From: Streptomyces gilvus
GTDB taxonomy: Bacteria > Actinomycetota > Actinomycetes > Streptomycetales > Streptomycetaceae
Direction: 5' to 3'
Length of the DNA: 64,000 nt
Assembly: GCF_022513565.1 (NCBI RefSeq)
Contig: NZ_JAKWBE010000034.1
Span: forward strand, 20,493-84,492
Part shown: positions 27,794 to 37,100 of the stretch, one piece after another
Position numbering within the stretch: position 1 is the stretch's first letter
Layout: each line of letters starts with the position of its first letter
Translations under genes and position numbers: made by a program
The notes under the pieces: model-generated
What the model was told of the DNA's origin: nothing
Database searches by the model: none
Seen by the model: only the letters and a program-made list of their open reading frames with translations

Positions 27794-28162
27794 CTACGGC
27801 GTCCGCTGGGCGGGTGGGGCGGAGGTCGGTGCGGCGGTCGGCGTGGCGGGCGGTGCGGCGGGTGCGGTGGCGGCCGGTGCGGCCTGCTGCCGTGCGCTGC
27901 CGACGTCCCCCAGAGCGATCGACCTGGCCGTGTTCGACACGGCCTTGATGCCCAGATAAGCGGTCGTCATGCTGCTCACGGCGGTGAACGCGGCGGTGAG
28001 CACGCCCACGATCACCGACTTGTCACCGTCCAGCCGCCACACGCCGAAGACCGCGACCCCGGCGATGGCCAGATTGCTGACCACCACGGCCAGCAGCCCG
28101 TACCGGGCCCGGTCCTTCTCCAACTCGACGTCCCGAATGGCTCTGGCCTCACTGTGACTCAT
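27794..28162 (-). CDS. Small two-helix membrane protein
   Basis: The 122-residue protein has a charged N-terminus (MSHSEARAIRDVELEKDRAR) and two hydrophobic helices (LLAVVVSNLAIAGVAVFGVW and SVIVGVLTAAFTAVSSMTTA). A conserved-looking LGIKAVSNTARS segment and a low-complexity Ala/Pro/Thr tail follow. I do not recognise a family. It lies 68 bases upstream of hrpA in the same direction and could share a transcript. Confidence 0.7.
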   Translation of the reverse strand: MSHSEARAIRDVELEKDRARYGLLAVVVSNLAIAGVAVFGVWRLDGDKSVIVGVLTAAFTAVSSMTTAYLGIKAVSNTARSIALGDVGSARQQAAPAATAPAAPPATPTAAPTSAPPAQRTP

Positions 28163-28241
28163 CGTCCCCCGCTCCCTGCCCCAACGCCGACCCGCCAGAA
28201 CCTAGCGCCGCACGCCCCCGGTGCCAACCTGCTCCCATCCG

Positions 28242-28427
28242 TCACCGCCCCCGCAACTCAGCGACCCGAGCGTCCACTTGCGCCCGGTCGTACCCCCGAC
28301 GGGCAAGGTCGAAGACCGGGGGCGCGTCGGGCGCCGTACCCGCGACGAGCCGGGAGATGTAGGCATCGACCTGGGCACGGTCGTAACCGCGCCGGACGAT
28401 CTCGAAGCCGTGGAAGTCGCTCACCAT
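28242..28427 (-). CDS. 61-residue protein made of two DivIVA-like motifs
   Basis: The sequence contains the DivIVA N-terminal signature twice: FHGFEIVRRGYDRAQVDAYI near residue 4 and FDLARRGYDRAQVDARVAEL near residue 40. In DivIVA proteins this motif forms the membrane-binding N-terminal domain and is followed by long coiled coils, which are absent here. GGGGGCGG sits about nine bases upstream of the ATG at 28427; an ATG six bases earlier is possible. It could be a membrane-curvature adaptor, but that is only inference. Small proteins of this kind occur in other Streptomyces as far as I recall. Confidence 0.7.
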   Translation of the reverse strand: MVSDFHGFEIVRRGYDRAQVDAYISRLVAGTAPDAPPVFDLARRGYDRAQVDARVAELRGR

Positions 28428-28449
28428 GAACATCCGCCCCCTGTTCGAC

Positions 28450-28479
28450 TGATCACCTGATCACCTGATCACGTGATCC
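28450..28479. repeat. TGATCAC(C/G) tandem iteron
   Basis: Three adjacent 8-bp units (TGATCACC, TGATCACC, TGATCACG) and a partial TGATCC lie 23-52 bases upstream of the DivIVA-like gene. Each unit contains the palindrome TGATCA. The placement suggests an operator or promoter element. Confidence 0.55.
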
Positions 28480-28537
28480 AGTGAACCGTCTGCATACGCC
28501 AGATCGAACCCACGACGCGCTGCACGAGACATACAAA

Positions 28538-28565
28538 AAGGCCCCGATCCGTAGATCGGGGCCTT
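28538..28565 (-). terminator. Terminator of the Glu-Asp-Phe tRNA cluster
   Basis: A 12-bp stem, AAGGCCCCGATC (28538-28549) with GATCGGGGCCTT (28554-28565), is followed on the minus strand by TTTGTATG. It lies directly after tRNA-Phe. Confidence 0.88.
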
Positions 28566-28570
28566 AGTTG

Positions 28571-28644
28571 TGGCTGGGGCCGGGGTCGAACCGGCGACCT
28601 ATCGCTTTTCAGGCGATCGCTCGTACCAACTGAGCTACCCAGCC
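28571..28644 (-). tRNA. tRNA-Phe (anticodon GAA)
   Basis: A 74-nt minus-strand cloverleaf: acceptor GGCTGGG, anticodon stem ATCGC/GCGAT with loop CTGAAAA, and T-loop TTCGACC. It is the last of three tRNAs transcribed together (Glu, Asp, Phe). Confidence 0.97.
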
Positions 28645-28669
28645 GTCAAGGCCTTTTGCAAGGCCTTTG

Positions 28670-28744
28670 CGGTCCTGACGGGATTTGAACCCGCGGCCTC
28701 CACCTTGACAGGGTGGCGAGCACTCCAAACTGCTCCACAGGACC
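28670..28744 (-). tRNA. tRNA-Asp (anticodon GTC), copy 2
   Basis: This 75-nt sequence matches the tRNA-Asp at 23574-23648, with anticodon loop CTGTCAA. It lies 25 bases from tRNA-Phe and 41 bases from tRNA-Glu in one minus-strand cluster. Confidence 0.97.
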
Positions 28745-28785
28745 AAGCTTTGTGAGCGACCACCAGTGTCGCACACGGTTTTGCG

Positions 28786-28858
28786 TGCCCCCAACGGGAT
28801 TCGAACCCGTGCTACCGCCTTGAAAGGGCGGCGTCCTAGGCCGCTAGACGATGAGGGC
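28786..28858 (-). tRNA. tRNA-Glu (anticodon TTC)
   Basis: A 73-nt minus-strand cloverleaf: acceptor GCCCTCA/TGGGGGC, anticodon stem CCGCC/GGCGG with loop CTTTCAA, and T-loop TTCGAAT. It is the first tRNA of the Glu-Asp-Phe cluster. Confidence 0.97.
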
Positions 28859-28938
28859 TATCGGCCCGCCTGGGCGCTTCTCAGCGCGTCGGGGACGTGA
28901 GAAGCATATGGGATGCGGGGAGGGATCGCCAAAACGGT

Positions 28939-30510
28939 TTAGGAGGCCGAGGGGGAAGGGGCTGATGGGGTGGGTGTGGCGGGGGTGGCCCCGGGCTTGT
29001 TGTCGTCGGGGAGGTGGCGGCTGACCTCCGCCGTGGTCTCGCCCAGGCCGCCGAGTTTGATCGCGTCCCAGGCCTGGAGGCGTCGGCTGTCGCGGTCGAA
29101 GTACAGGATCGAGGCCTCGATGGGGGCCGGGTACTTGTGTTCGAGGGCGCGCAGGCCGCTGCCGCCCGTGGAGCCTTCCATGCGCAGCCGGGTGCCGTAC
29201 TTGAGGATCTCGTCGCCCTCGTGGTGCAGGTGTCCGCACAGGACGAGCGGGACGTTGCCGTCGACCTCGCGGGCGGCGGAGGGTTCGTGGACCATGGCGA
29301 CGTCGACGGGGGCGCCGGCGGCTTTCTGGTCGTTGAGGGCGGAGGCGAGGCGGTCGCCGGCGAGTTGTTCGGAGGCGTCGGCGCCGGGTTTGTTGGAGCG
29401 GTCGGGGGTGAACTGGGGGTCGCCCATGCCGGCGAAGCGCAGTCCGGCGATGGTCTCCGCCTTGCCGTTGTCGAGGACGTGGACGTTCTTCATGCGTTCG
29501 AGGTAGCGCTGGGTGAGGTGGGAGTCGTGGTTGCCGCGGACCCATACGTAGGGGGCGCCGAGGTCGGCGATGGGGTCCAGGAAGCCGTTTTCGGCGGCTG
29601 TGCCGTGGTCCATGGTGTCGCCGGTGTCGACGATGACGTTGACCTTGTACTGCTGTACGAGCGAGGCGATGATCTTCCAGCTCGCGGGGTTGAGGTGGAT
29701 GTCGGAGACGTGCAGGACGCGGATGGTGGTGGGGTCGGGCTGGTAGGCGGGGAGGGTGGAGGTGACGTCGTACAGCTTGGTCACGTTCGTGACCAGGCGG
29801 GCCAATTCCCTTTGGTAGACGTCGAATTCGGTGACGATGTTGCGGGCGTTGCCGACCAGGGAGGGGGCTGAGGAGAGCAGGCCGGAGTATTTGGGTTCGA
29901 GGACGGAGTCGGGGTTCCAGGTGGCGTAGGCGGTGGCGCCGGAGGCCATCAGCAGGGCGAGGGCGGTGCCGCCGGCGGCGAGGGCGCGGCGGGGGCGGCG
30001 GTAGACGGCGAGGCCGAGGGCGGTGGCGCCGGAGACGACGGCGACGCAGGAGCGCAGGGCGAGCTCGAGGGTGCCGTGCTGGACATCGTGGGCGACTTCG
30101 TCCTGGAGGCCGGAGAGGCGTTCGGGGTGGTCGACGAGGGCTTGGGAGCGGACGGGGTCGAGCTGGTCGACGTTGACGTCGAGGCGGACGGGGGCGTGGT
30201 GGGTGTTGAGTTCGAGGGCGCCCAGGGGTGAGACGTTGATCTTCGTGCCGCCGGTGAGGGAGGGGCGGAGGGTCATGGTGGTGTTCATCGGGCCGACCGG
30301 TACCCGTACGTTGCCGACGATGAGCAGTCCGAGCCAGGCGCCGAGGAGGACGACCGCGACGAGGCCGAGGGCGCGGGCCCAGGGGTGTGGTTGGGGGAGG
30401 AGTTCGGCGGTGGGGTGTTGTCGGCGGGAGCGGTAGTGGCGGGTGAGGGTGTGCGGGGACGTGCGGATGCGGTTCACGACGGTCGACGCCATGGCGGGGA
30501 CGCGGGCCAT
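28939..30510 (-). CDS. Membrane-anchored metallophosphoesterase
   Basis: The 523-residue protein has a transmembrane helix near residue 45 (ALGLVAVVLLGAWLGLLIV), an extracytoplasmic part to about 170, and further helices near 175-225. The calcineurin-like phosphoesterase domain follows with all metal-binding blocks: HVSDIHLN, VDTGDTMDHG, VRGNHDS, MVHEP and CGHLHHE. The tail is Pro/Ser-rich. Its substrate (nucleotide, lipid or protein) cannot be read from the sequence. The ATG at 30510 is preferred over longer frames because the sequence before it is low complexity. The gene is divergent from the metallopeptidase gene, sharing an 85-bp promoter region. Confidence 0.88.
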   Translation of the reverse strand: MARVPAMASTVVNRIRTSPHTLTRHYRSRRQHPTAELLPQPHPWARALGLVAVVLLGAWLGLLIVGNVRVPVGPMNTTMTLRPSLTGGTKINVSPLGALELNTHHAPVRLDVNVDQLDPVRSQALVDHPERLSGLQDEVAHDVQHGTLELALRSCVAVVSGATALGLAVYRRPRRALAAGGTALALLMASGATAYATWNPDSVLEPKYSGLLSSAPSLVGNARNIVTEFDVYQRELARLVTNVTKLYDVTSTLPAYQPDPTTIRVLHVSDIHLNPASWKIIASLVQQYKVNVIVDTGDTMDHGTAAENGFLDPIADLGAPYVWVRGNHDSHLTQRYLERMKNVHVLDNGKAETIAGLRFAGMGDPQFTPDRSNKPGADASEQLAGDRLASALNDQKAAGAPVDVAMVHEPSAAREVDGNVPLVLCGHLHHEGDEILKYGTRLRMEGSTGGSGLRALEHKYPAPIEASILYFDRDSRRLQAWDAIKLGGLGETTAEVSRHLPDDNKPGATPATPTPSAPSPSAS

Positions 30511-30595
30511 TGGTCCCGTATGCCCAAGTGCGGGGGTGGATATGCGGGCGGGTTGGTGACTCTCGTGCGGGCGCTCGGTGGCTGACAATGGGCGT

Positions 30596-30946
30596 GTGCT
30601 GGAGATGACGCGCGAGGAGTTCGAGGAACTGGTCGCCGAGGCGTTGGACCGGATTCCGCCGGAGCTGACACGGTTGATGGACAACGTCGCGGTGTTCGTG
30701 GAGGACGAACCGCCCGCCGACGATCCCGAGCTGCTCGGGCTGTACGAGGGCACTCCGTTGACGGACCGGGGGGAGTGGTACGCCGGTGTGCTGCCGGATC
30801 GCATCACTGTCTATCGGGGGCCGACGCTGCGGATGTGCGACAGCCGGGAGGACGTGGTCGCGGAGACCGAGGTGACGGTGGTGCACGAGATCGCGCATCA
30901 CTTCGGGATCGACGACGCGCGGCTGCATGCGCTGGGGTACGGGTAG
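30596..30946 (+). CDS. MetX-type zinc metallopeptidase family protein
   Basis: The 116-residue protein carries the zinc motif VTVVHEIAHHFGIDDARLHALGYG at its C-terminus (HExxH plus a downstream Asp). The N-terminal helix MTREEFEELVAEALDRIPPEL is typical of the small actinobacterial metallopeptidase family (DUF1025-like). No signal peptide is seen. The GTG at 30596 is six bases after GACAAT (30584-30589), a TANNNT-like -10 box, and has no ribosome binding site, suggesting leaderless expression; an ATG at 30605 is the alternative start. Confidence 0.88.
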   Translation: MLEMTREEFEELVAEALDRIPPELTRLMDNVAVFVEDEPPADDPELLGLYEGTPLTDRGEWYAGVLPDRITVYRGPTLRMCDSREDVVAETEVTVVHEIAHHFGIDDARLHALGYG

Positions 30947-31031
30947 GGGGTGCGGGGCGGGCGCGTGTCCTCTTGTGGGGGGCGGGAGTTGAGGAGGTTG
31001 ACTTCTCCCTCCGCCTGAGAGGTGGCTCCCC

Positions 31032-31550
31032 GTGCGCCCCTTGTACGTACCTGTCCGTCTGGCCGTCACGGTCATGGCCGTCGCCGCGACTGCCGGTTGT
31101 ATGAGCGTGGGTGACGACGGGGGTGGCGGGGGCGCGAAGCCGGCGCACTCGGCGGGCCGGCGGGGTGGTGCGGATTCGGGTGGGGGGTCGGCGGTGTCCG
31201 GTGGCGGCTCCGGGACGGGGGCGGTGGCCGACGGGAAGCACGGGGGGAAGAAGGGCAGGGGGAAGGCGGGGGAGTCGGCGTCTCCGGGTGCTTCGCCGTC
31301 GGCGGGCCCGAGTGGTTCCGCTCCGGCGCGGGGCGGCCCGGGCAGGAGTGCCGCGCCGGGGGTGCCTACGCCGACGGGGGCGCAGCCCACGCCGACGCAG
31401 AGTGCCGAGCAGCCGACGCCGTCCGAGCAGCCGCCGTCGTCCGCGACGGAGCCGTCGTCGTCGGCGGAGCCGTCGTCGTCGGCGCATCAGGACACGGGGG
31501 CGCAGTTGGAGGACCGTGAGCCGGCGCCGATGGCGGGGTCGCCGGTGTGA
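31032..31550 (+). CDS. Low-complexity lipoprotein
   Basis: The 172-residue product has a signal peptide (VRLAVTVMAVAATAGC) ending in the lipobox ATAGC, so it should be lipid-anchored outside the membrane. The rest is disordered: Gly/Ser/Lys-rich to about residue 85, then Pro/Thr/Ser-rich with SSSAEPSSSA repeats. No domain is present. It may be a wall-spanning tether or a gene of little conservation. Strong GC-driven composition makes a false frame possible, but the signal peptide argues for a real gene. Confidence 0.65.
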   Translation: MRPLYVPVRLAVTVMAVAATAGCMSVGDDGGGGGAKPAHSAGRRGGADSGGGSAVSGGGSGTGAVADGKHGGKKGRGKAGESASPGASPSAGPSGSAPARGGPGRSAAPGVPTPTGAQPTPTQSAEQPTPSEQPPSSATEPSSSAEPSSSAHQDTGAQLEDREPAPMAGSPV

Positions 31551-31783
31551 TGTGCGGGGCGGCACGTGACCTTGCCTACAGGGGCGGGGTCTGGTTTGCC
31601 TTCGGGGGTGGGGGGTGCGTATGGTGGTAGATCGTTTGATCCCATTGCCCGGCGCCATTGCAGAGAGCGCCGCGTGGCGCGTTCTCTCCCTTGCCGTGGC
31701 TGACCGCATAGAGGCGGTCGTATTGCGAATTCACGGAGTTGACGGGCGCGTGCCGACGAGACTCCGGAAGGTTTCGCTTACGC

Positions 31784-33904
31784 ATGTCCATTTCCAGTAC
31801 TGATCACGTCGTCGTGCCCGAGAACGAGGGCACCGAAGGCGCCGTGGAAGCTCCCGAGGTCACCTTCGCGGACCTCGGTCTCCCCGAGGGCGTCGTGCGC
31901 AAGCTCGCGCAGAACGGCGTGACCACTCCCTTCCCGATCCAGGCCGCGACCATTCCGGACGCGCTGGTGGGCAAGGACATCCTCGGCCGTGGCCGCACCG
32001 GCTCCGGCAAGACCCTCTCCTTCGGTCTGCCGACCCTGGCCACGCTGGCCGGCGGCCACACCCAGAAGCACAAGCCCCGCGCGGTCATCCTCACGCCGAC
32101 CCGTGAGCTCGCCATGCAGGTGGCGGACGCGCTGCAGCCGTACGGCGACGTCCTCGGCCTGAAGATGAAGGTCGTCTGCGGCGGTACGTCGATGGGCAAC
32201 CAGATCTACGCCCTGGAGCGCGGCGTCGACATCCTCGTCGCCACCCCCGGTCGTCTCCGCGACATCATCAACCGTGGTGCCTGCTCCCTTGAGGACGTGC
32301 AGATCGCCGTTCTCGACGAGGCCGACCAGATGTCTGACCTGGGCTTCCTGCCCGAGGTGACGGAGCTGCTCGACCAGGTTCCGGCGGGCGGTCAGCGGAT
32401 GCTGTTCTCCGCGACCATGGAGAACGAGATCAAGACCCTCGTCGACCGGTACCTGAACGACCCGGTCAGCCACGAGGTGGACGCCGCCCAGGGTGCCGTC
32501 ACCACGATGTCGCACCACATCCTGATCGTGAAGCCGAAGGACAAGGCGCCGGTCACGGCCGCGATCGCCTCCCGCAAGGGCCGCACGATCATCTTCGTCC
32601 GCACCCAGCTGGGCGCCGACCGTGTCGCGGAGCAGCTGCGCGAGGCGGGTGTGAAGGCGGACGCGCTGCACGGCGGCATGACGCAGGGCGCGCGCACCCG
32701 GACGCTGGCGGACTTCAAGGACGGGTACGTCAACTGCCTGGTCGCGACCGACGTCGCCGCGCGCGGCATCCACGTCGACGGCATCGACCTCGTGCTGAAC
32801 GTCGACCCGGCCGGCGACCACAAGGACTACCTGCACCGCGCCGGCCGTACCGCCCGCGCGGGCCGCACCGGCACGGTCGTCTCCCTGTCGCTGCCGCACC
32901 AGCGCCGCCAGATCTTCCGGCTGATGGAGGACGCGGGCGTCGACGCCGGGCGTCACATCATCAACTCCGGTACGGCCTTCGAGCCCGAGGTCGCCGAGAT
33001 CACCGGCGCCCGTTCGATGACCGAGGTCCAGGCCGAGTCCGCGGGGAACGCCGCGCAGCTGGCCGAGCGTGAGGTCGCGCACCTCACCAAGCAGCTGGAG
33101 CGGGCGCAGCGCCGCGCGAGCGAGCTGCGCGAGGAGGCCGACCGGCTGGTGGCCCGGGTCGCCCGCGAGCGCGGGGAGGACCCGGAGGCGGCGGTGGCCG
33201 AGGCGCAGGCCGCGGTCGCCGAGGCTGCCGTGGAGGCGGCGGAGGTGTCGGTGCCCGAGCAGCCTGTCGCGCAGGACGTGGAGCGTACGGAGGCCGCGCC
33301 GTCGTACGAGCGTCGTGAGCGTCGGGACGGCGACCGTGGTGGCTTCCGTCGCGATGACCGTCGTGACGACCGGGGTGGCCGTTCCTTCGAGCGCCGTGAC
33401 GACCGTGGTGGGCGTGGGTTCGAGCGTCGGGACGGCGACCGTGGTGGCTTCCGTCGCGATGACCGTCGTGATGACCGTCGTGATGACCGGGGTGGCCGTT
33501 CCTTCGAGCGCCGCGAGGACCGTGGTGGGCGTGGGTTCGAGCGTCGGGACGGCGACCGTGGTGGCTTCCGTCGCGACGACCGCCGTGACGGCCGTCGTGA
33601 TGACCGGGGTGGCCGTTCCTTCGAGCGCCGCGAGGACCGTGGTGGGCGTGGGTTCGAGCGTCGGGACAACGACCGTGGCGGCTTCCGCCGTGACGACCGT
33701 CCGGCCGGCCGTTCCTTCGAGCGCCGGGACGAGCGTGGCGGTCACCGTGGCAGCGACCGTCCCTTCAACCGCGACCGCCGTGACGACCGTCCGGGCTTCC
33801 GCACCGGCAGCCACGACCGCCCGTACGGCCGCCGTGACGACCACCGCGGCACCGGCTCCTTCGGCCGCCGTGACGACAAGCCGCGCTGGAAGCGCAACGG
33901 CTGA
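31784..33904 (+). CDS. DEAD-box RNA helicase with RGG-like repeat tail
   Basis: The 706-residue helicase has the Q motif (TFADLGLPEGVVRKLAQNG), Walker A GRGRTGSGKT near residue 68, PTRELAMQ, the DEAD box VLDEADQMSDLGF near 182, SAT, and the C-terminal motifs IIFVRTQ, VATDVAARGIH and HRAGRTARAG. After residue about 430 come a coiled-coil-like acidic segment and then (510-700) a disordered RNA-binding tail. That tail is built from repeats of RDDRGGRSFERR and RDGDRGGFRRDD. Such tails promote RNA binding and condensates in known helicases; this is inference here. The ATG at 31784 begins MSISSTDHVVVPENEGTEG; the frame open from 31739 has no ribosome binding site. A very strong terminator follows. 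Confidence 0.94.
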   Translation: MSISSTDHVVVPENEGTEGAVEAPEVTFADLGLPEGVVRKLAQNGVTTPFPIQAATIPDALVGKDILGRGRTGSGKTLSFGLPTLATLAGGHTQKHKPRAVILTPTRELAMQVADALQPYGDVLGLKMKVVCGGTSMGNQIYALERGVDILVATPGRLRDIINRGACSLEDVQIAVLDEADQMSDLGFLPEVTELLDQVPAGGQRMLFSATMENEIKTLVDRYLNDPVSHEVDAAQGAVTTMSHHILIVKPKDKAPVTAAIASRKGRTIIFVRTQLGADRVAEQLREAGVKADALHGGMTQGARTRTLADFKDGYVNCLVATDVAARGIHVDGIDLVLNVDPAGDHKDYLHRAGRTARAGRTGTVVSLSLPHQRRQIFRLMEDAGVDAGRHIINSGTAFEPEVAEITGARSMTEVQAESAGNAAQLAEREVAHLTKQLERAQRRASELREEADRLVARVARERGEDPEAAVAEAQAAVAEAAVEAAEVSVPEQPVAQDVERTEAAPSYERRERRDGDRGGFRRDDRRDDRGGRSFERRDDRGGRGFERRDGDRGGFRRDDRRDDRRDDRGGRSFERREDRGGRGFERRDGDRGGFRRDDRRDGRRDDRGGRSFERREDRGGRGFERRDNDRGGFRRDDRPAGRSFERRDERGGHRGSDRPFNRDRRDDRPGFRTGSHDRPYGRRDDHRGTGSFGRRDDKPRWKRNG
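33310..33700 (+). repeat. About 120-bp internal repeat in the helicase gene
   Basis: Near-identical blocks beginning GAGCGTCGGGACGGCGACCG recur at roughly 33309, 33423 and 33540, with a diverged fourth (GACAACGACCG) near 33660. They encode 38-40-residue RDD/RGG units. The high DNA identity implies recent expansion or gene conversion. Confidence 0.85.
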
Positions 33905-33924
33905 GTCCGTCAGCGAGCACTGAG

Positions 33925-33962
33925 CGCCGTGGCCCTCACCGATCCTGGTGAGGGCCACGGCG
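33925..33962 (+). terminator. Strong terminator hairpin after the DEAD-box helicase
   Basis: A perfect 16-bp stem, CGCCGTGGCCCTCACC (33925-33940) with its complement (33947-33962), has a 6-base loop and a CTTTGT tail. Confidence 0.88.
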
Positions 33963-34114
33963 CTTTGTCGTGCACCCGGTCAGAAAAGGCTCTCCCCCAA
34001 GGTTAAGGGAAGGTAAGATCAGAGGACTTGTGAGACGGGTGGGACGGCCGGGGGGCCGACCCAGGATGCGCCGGAGAAGTGCCGCACCCGTCTCGTTTCT
34101 CGGGGAGGGTCTCC

Positions 34115-37100
34115 TTGGCTCGACATGCCCACGCACGCCTGCGCCTGGTCGCCGCCACCGCCGTACTGATGGCCGGTCTGAGCCCGCTGCTGCCGTCGTC
34201 CGCCGTCGCGGACACCGCGCAGGAGACGGTGGTGCCGGCGACGTTCCGGAACTCTTACACGACCGCGACCGTCTCCTACGCCGACACCACCTACGGCGGC
34301 GAAGGGGCGGGCGCCCAGGGCGTCTTCCACCGTCTGGAGGGTCACTCGGGGCTGGTGTGGACGCGCTACTCGGACGGTGTGTCCGTCGACGTTCCGGCAG
34401 CCGGCAGCAATCTGGCGGTCGCCGACGGCACGGGCGGCGACGTCCTGGCCCGCCGCTACCAGGACGGTCGCGTCGAACTGTTCGACGCGACCGACGGCAC
34501 GACCCGCACGATCCAGGTGCCCACGGGATACGCCGGGGTGTACGCGGGTGTGTACGGCAGCACGGTCGTCGCCTACGAGAACGTCACCGGCGCGGACGGG
34601 ATCACCACCAAGGTCAGGCATCTGCTGAGTCCGGCAACAGACGGAAGCACCCGGGACCTGACGATCTCAGGTCTGCCGTCGGGCATGCAGATCGGTGGGC
34701 CGCTGCGCGGCGACACCTCCGGCATCGTCTTCCGTGCCTCGCTCGACGGCAGCATCCGGTCGGTGATCGTCGACCCGAAGACCGGACAGGTGCAGGGCTG
34801 GACCCCGGCGCTGTCCGGCGGCAACTACGCTGTCCTGTCGCCCGACTACCTGGTCCACTACGCGGGCGACTCCGCCTCGAAGGCGTACGTCTACTCCCGC
34901 GCCGACCTCTCGGCACCGCCCGTGGAGGTCTCCCTGGACGGCGCCGACGGTGTGAGCCCCGCCGACGAGCTCTCCGTCGTGGGCGACTGGCTCGTCCACC
35001 GTCCGCTCAGTGCCGGCAAGGTGACCGCCGTACCGATCGCGGGCGGTGACCCGATCACCCTGCTCGCCGACTCGTACAGCGGTGTCTCCGCCTCGGCGCA
35101 CGGGGACGCCGTCGCCGTCGGCCGTACCGGCCCTGACGACTGGGGCCTCCAGCGCATCCATTCCGGCGCGGACGGCAGGCCCGTGGTGAGCACGGTCAAG
35201 GCGCTGCCGAAACCGCCGTACAAGATCCAGGGGCTCGCCCTGGAGCAGGGGCGGTTGCTGGTCGCCGACGACAGTCGCAGCGGTAACCGGGATGTCTACC
35301 TGCGGACCGTCGCCGCCACCGGGACGCCCACTTATGGGGCGCGTTCCAGCTACGACGGCACCGGCACGAAGTACTACTACTGCCCACCCGCGCAGGGCGG
35401 TTGTGCCGTGTTCGGTACGCCTGACGACCGGGCGGTCTGGCTGACGACGGACTCCGCCACCAGCGACCGGATCGTGGCCGACGGGCCGGGGCCGTACGAC
35501 TTCTCGCAGTACAGCGTCCCCGCCGGTGGGCGGATCACCGACGTCTCCGGCCAGTACGTGATCCACACGACCGCGACCCAGCAGACCGTGCTCGATCTCA
35601 GCAACAGCCCCGGCCCCAACGTCACCCGCGCCCCGGTCGCCGCCGCTCTCGACGGCCACATCCTCTGGACGGCGGGGGCGAACGCCGGTGAGGTCACGGC
35701 GTACGACCTGACGACGAAGCGGACCGTCGAGACCCTCACCACGGACGCCGGCTGCGTGCCCACCGAGCTCCAGGCGCTGGGCCGCTACCTCTACTGGAGG
35801 TGCGACGGCAAGGCGGGGGTGTACGACCGTACGGCGGGCAAGTCCGTCGCTGTGCCCGCCGACGAGGCCAAGCTCGGTGACGGTTTCGTCGTCACGCACG
35901 ACAAGCGGGCCGGCAAGCTGACCCTGACGACGTTCGCCGGCGGTACGGCCGCGAGCTGGATCATCGGCGACCTGCCCGACACCGGGACCTCGCAGCGGGA
36001 CGTGCGCTGGACCGTCGACGAGTCCGGCGCGAACGCGGCCTACGTGGACGAGCGCGAGCAGGTGCACCTCGTACCGTCCGGTGTGCCGCAGCAGCCGCTG
36101 CGGCTGCTCGCACCCGTCTCCAGGGCCGGGACCGTCGAGGCGCACCCGTTCGACACGACCTCCGGCACGCTGACCACCCTGCTGCTGTCGAAGCCGACCT
36201 CCAGTTGGGACCTCACCGTGCGCAACCGCGCGACCGGCAAGGTCTACGGAGACGGCAGGGACGGCACGGCCGCCCGCGGTGAGCTGAACATCGACTGGAA
36301 CGGTGTCGACCCCAAGGGCGCCGGGGACGCCTACCTGCCGAACGGCTCCTACGACTGGACCGTCGCCGTCAGCCCCGCGGACGGTGTCGGCGATCCGCTG
36401 ACGGTGACCGGCACGGTCAAGCTGGTGAAGGGCGCGGCGGTCCGTCGCGACCACGTGGGCGACGACGGCTTCGGCGAGCTCCTCACCCTCAACTCCTCGG
36501 GCGCGCTGACGTTCCAGCAGAGCAACGGCAAGGGCACGTTCTCCGGGAAGGTGAGCGGCGGCGGCTGGGCGACCTCGGTCCGGGCGGTGCCGTTCGGGGA
36601 CCTCAGCGGCGACCGGTGCAACGACGTCCTGGTGCGGCTGAGCAGCGGCGCCCTGCGCGCCTACCGGCCGGGGTGCGGTGCGGCGCTGAAGCCGTCGACG
36701 CCGTACACCTCACTGGGAACGTCCGGCTGGAACCAGTACGACGTGCTGACAGCGCCCGGTGACGTCACCAAGGACGGCCGGTCCGGACCTGATCGCGCGG
36801 AACTCCTCGACCGGGGCCCTGTACCTCTACAAGGGGACGTCGGCGGGCAAGCTGTCCGCGCGGGTGAAGCTGTCCGGTGACTGGCGTGGCTACAAGAAGG
36901 TCGTCGGCGCCGGTGACCTGAACGGCGACGGGATCGGGGACCTGCTGGCGCAGGACGGGGCGAACACCCTGTACCGCTACTACGGCAAGGGCAACGGCAC
37001 GTTCGGTGCGCGGGCCAAGCTGTTCGCGAACTGGGGCGGCTCGTACAACGCGATCGTCGGCGTCGGTGACATCACCGGTGACGGCAAGGCGGATCTGGTG

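Noticed and set aside
31576..31791. 71-residue minus-strand frame upstream of the helicase
   Set aside because: No ribosome binding site and no recognisable family; it overlaps the helicase start region, where a GAGAGCGCC...GGCGCGTTCTC hairpin is the only structure seen.
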